Shown here: piece by piece, positions 62,279 to 64,000 of the stretch
How positions within the stretch are numbered: the stretch's first letter is position 1
Layout: the number at the start of each line of letters is the position of its first letter
Assembly (NCBI GenBank): GCA_965207985.1
Contig: CBDBND010000035.1
Coordinates: 682,001-746,000, forward strand
Direction: 5' to 3'
DNA length: 64,000 nucleotides
From: CBDBND01 sp965207985
GTDB lineage: Bacteria > Pseudomonadota > Alphaproteobacteria > Rhodospirillales > Rhodospirillaceae
Made by a program: the position numbers and the translations under genes
The notes under the pieces: model-generated
Databases searched by the model: none
What the model was told of the DNA's origin: nothing
Seen by the model: the letters and a program-made list of their open reading frames with translations, nothing else

Positions 62279-63142
62279 TTAAGCTACTTTCTGGGCCTGC
62301 TGATCGGTTTGGTTTTGCTCGATTGCCGTCCAATAGACCACGGCGGGCGGCCTGCCGCCAAGGGCGGAATGAGGACGCCTCTCATTGTAGAACGTGATCC
62401 ATTTGCGGATACCCGCCCTGGCCTGTGAGCCGTTTTCCCAGGCGTGCAGATAGACGCACTCGTATTTGAGCGTGCGCCAAAGCCGCTCGACGAAGATGTT
62501 GTCGAGGAACCGCCCCTTGCCGTCCATCGAGATGCGCACGCCCGTCCGCCGAAGCCGGTCGGTCCAAGCAAACGAGGTGAACTGCGAGCCCTGGTCGGTG
62601 TTCATGATCTCTGGCGCACCGAACGTGTGGGTCGCCTCGTTTAACGCCTCGACGCAGAAGTCAGCCTCCAGCGTGTTCGAGATGCGCCAAGCCAGCACCG
62701 TGCGGGTAAACCAATCCATGATGGCAACCAGGTACAGGAACCCCCGGCGCATCGGCAGGTAGGTGATATCCGTTGCCCAGACCTGGTTCGGTCTGTTCAC
62801 ACTCAGCCCCCGGAGTAGATACGGCCAGGTCTTGTGCCCCTTCGCTGGCTTTGAGGTGCTGGGCTTCTGGTAGATCGGCATCAGGCCCATGAGCCGCATC
62901 AGGCGGCGCAACCGCTTCTCATTGACGCAATGGCCTTCGTTCTTCAAATGCCACGTCATCTGCCGGACGCCAAAGAACGGCGTGTCCAGGAACTGTTCAT
63001 CGATCTCACGCATCAGCGCGAGGTTCATCTCGCTCTCACCCTTGGGCGTGTAATAGAACGACGACCGGGAGATCGACAGCAGCGCACACTGCCTGCTGAC
63101 CGATAATCCGGGATGACCCGGCTCGATCATGCCGCGTCTCAC
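62279..63142 (-). CDS. IS3-family transposase orfB (integrase-core)
   Basis: 287 aa. An HTH-like start (GHPGLSVSRQCALLSISRSSFYY), then the rve core: VWATDITYLPMRRGFLYLVAIMDWFTR with the first Asp, NTDQGSQFTS with the second, and NIFVERLWRTLKYECVYL with the Glu, ending in the YNERRPHSALGGRPPAVVY signature. It overlaps orfA by 4 nt; a run GATTTTTTG near the end of orfA is a plausible -1 frameshift site for the fusion transposase. Confidence 0.95.
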   Translation of the reverse strand: MRRGMIEPGHPGLSVSRQCALLSISRSSFYYTPKGESEMNLALMREIDEQFLDTPFFGVRQMTWHLKNEGHCVNEKRLRRLMRLMGLMPIYQKPSTSKPAKGHKTWPYLLRGLSVNRPNQVWATDITYLPMRRGFLYLVAIMDWFTRTVLAWRISNTLEADFCVEALNEATHTFGAPEIMNTDQGSQFTSFAWTDRLRRTGVRISMDGKGRFLDNIFVERLWRTLKYECVYLHAWENGSQARAGIRKWITFYNERRPHSALGGRPPAVVYWTAIEQNQTDQQAQKVA

Positions 63143-63432
63143 TTCACGCCCCAGGGCTTGAGCTGTCTGGACAAAAAATCGTTGGCCACAGCCAACTCCC
63201 CAATCTTGGCATGCAGTTCCTTCACCTGCGCTTCGTCGATCTCCGGTTGCCGGCGGCCACCACGGGCGAACAGGCCAGGAGCACCATCAAGCAGCGCACG
63301 CTTCCATTGATGAATCATCGTCGGGTGAACCCCGAACCGGCTGGACAGCTCGGATACGGTCTCTTCGCCCTTCAAGGCTTCAAGGGCTACTTTCGCCTTG
63401 AATTCCGGCCAGTGTTGCTTGCGTTTCGACAT
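63139..63432 (-). CDS. IS3-family transposase orfA (HTH)
   Basis: 97 aa: MSKRKQHWPEFKAKVALEALKGEETVSELSSRFGVHPTMIHQWKRALL is the IS3 orfA helix-turn-helix, followed by a leucine-zipper-like segment (EAQVKELHAKIGELAVANDFLSRQLK). GGAGA lies upstream of ATG 63432. It is related to the orfA start in the fragment at 56.6-56.9 kb but not identical to it. Confidence 0.95.
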   Translation of the reverse strand: MSKRKQHWPEFKAKVALEALKGEETVSELSSRFGVHPTMIHQWKRALLDGAPGLFARGGRRQPEIDEAQVKELHAKIGELAVANDFLSRQLKPWGVK

Positions 63433-63512
63433 CTCTGATCTCCTTCTCTACGAAGACCAGAAGACAACAAAGTGTAGCTTACGTCAGTGTCCGATTCCCG
63501 GGGAGTAGCTCA

Positions 63513-64000
63513 TTAAGAGATAAAAATCGTGCGTAGGACGTTTCTACAAGCGAATTTAATTCTTCCTGCGTCCAGAGTGAATAGGCAAACCTGATAGATT
63601 TCAGCGTTTCTTGCTGTGTACGATTTGGGTCCGCCAATACGGCTTCTGCTTCTGAGTCTTTGGCTATTTGCTGAGCCTGACCAACAGTCGCGGACTGTGT
63701 CGTATCCCAAACGATCACTCCCTGAAGATCGGAAATTTCTGGTGGCAAGGTGATTGCATCTAAGAGCTGAGTTTTACCAGAGAACCTTGGCGCAAAATCA
63801 GCGATCATCGGATCACAGTCTTTTGGCAAAAAGCGTGCACTTTGGTTTAGGATCTCATCGACATCTATATCCCGGTGATCGTTTCCCGAATATAGAAAGA
63901 TCATGCGGTCAATCTTTTTAACCATAGGTACGAAATGCCAGACAACTCTAAAGAGCTGGTCATAAAATGTGTTTCGGTCTGGAATAGCAGGGTAAAACAG
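63513..64000 (-). CDS. Unrecognised protein fragment, cut by IS3 and by the window edge
   Basis: The frame is open to the right edge of the window (YPAIPDRNTFYDQLFRVVWHFVP before the Met at 63925) and continues MVKKIDRMIFLYSGNDHRDIDVDEIL...AITLPPEISDLQGVIVWDTTQ...SLWTQEELNSLVETSYARFLSLNE to the IS3 end; its last residues and stop come from the IS. I do not recognise the family. The nearby cytidylyltransferase gene suggests a surface-polysaccharide neighbourhood, which is only a guess. Truncated at the 3' end. Confidence 0.5.

Larger units (their letters stand above)
62240..63512 (-). mobile_element. IS3-family insertion sequence (about 1.27 kb)
   Basis: The left end TGAGCTACTCCCTGATTATT (62240) and the right end, read on the other strand, TGAGCTACTCCCCGGGAATC (from 63512) share their first 12 bases and further matches. 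orfA and orfB are intact on the minus strand. The flanks (GAC on the left, TTA on the right) do not match, and the genes on the two sides are unrelated, so this is not a simple insertion: a deletion or recombination between copies is likely. Confidence 0.87.

Noticed and set aside
1..64000. CRISPR arrays, rRNA genes, prophage modules or a replication origin
   Set aside because: Looked for regularly spaced repeats, rRNA-like conserved stretches, phage structural genes and DnaA-box clusters; none seen.

Overview
The window looks like part of an alphaproteobacterial chromosome. Supporting features are an NDUFS4-type accessory subunit of respiratory complex I, two operators of the alphaproteobacterial LexA type (GTTC-N7-GTTC), a DUF1045 family gene, a YdbH/YnbE/YdbL set, and many Tat-exported or periplasmic oxidoreductases. 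Species cannot be assigned from sequence alone. No CRISPR array, rRNA or replication origin was seen. Two tRNA genes (Arg-TCT and Pro-TGG) flank the complex I subunit gene.

Layout. 0-7.3 kb: small-molecule metabolism (two bicupins, a SnoaL-like protein, a methyltransferase, an SDR, a Tat-exported amine oxidase, a flavin reductase fused to a PCP_red-like domain, and a hydrolase broken by a stop). 7.3-9 kb: a membrane-anchored class III cyclase split into two frames. 9.3-22 kb: a cytochrome c, an RND efflux set (one adaptor and two pumps), lipid and hydrolase genes, and a transporter of the NTP/NDP-exchange type. 23-29 kb: an IS5-family element, a DUF457 membrane protein, a Tat-exported aldo/keto reductase, a broken cNMP-binding protein, a YeeE/YedE sulfur transporter and an exported NAD(P)-binding protein. 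29-38 kb: tRNAs and a catabolic operon (two hydrolase-like proteins with His at the nucleophile position, a double-length CaiB/BaiF CoA-transferase, an acyl-CoA dehydrogenase), with a peptide-type binding protein and a SUMF1-domain protein nearby. 38.5-48 kb: a ten-gene Mrp-type cation/proton antiporter operon with three D-type subunits, running into a DUF192 gene and a cytochrome c-PQQ-type dehydrogenase. 48-52.4 kb: ydbH (frame-broken), ynbE and ydbL. 52.8-64 kb: a heavily rearranged region.

In the last 11 kb nearly every chromosomal gene except dusA is hit by an insertion sequence, an IS relic, a short direct duplication or a frame lesion. pepN carries a 148-bp MITE-like element (4-bp target duplication), a 55-bp duplication next to an IS-end relic, and a 3' truncation by an IS3 element. 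The DUF1045 gene is split by pieces of two IS families plus a 186-bp tandem duplication. An acylneuraminate cytidylyltransferase gene reads in one frame through an amber codon into an RraA-like domain that itself has a frameshift. With in-frame stops elsewhere (6732 and 26339), this suggests early genome decay with IS expansion, or uncorrected assembly errors in some of the single-base cases.

The most interesting signal is at 53.1-54.2 kb. A promoter with two LexA boxes drives a very short reading frame on the minus strand that an IS5-family element has cut. The rest of the frame, on the other side of the IS, encodes a single membrane helix and a stop. Rejoined, it would be an SOS-controlled membrane peptide of about 31 residues, similar in design to SOS-induced membrane peptides such as Caulobacter SidA.
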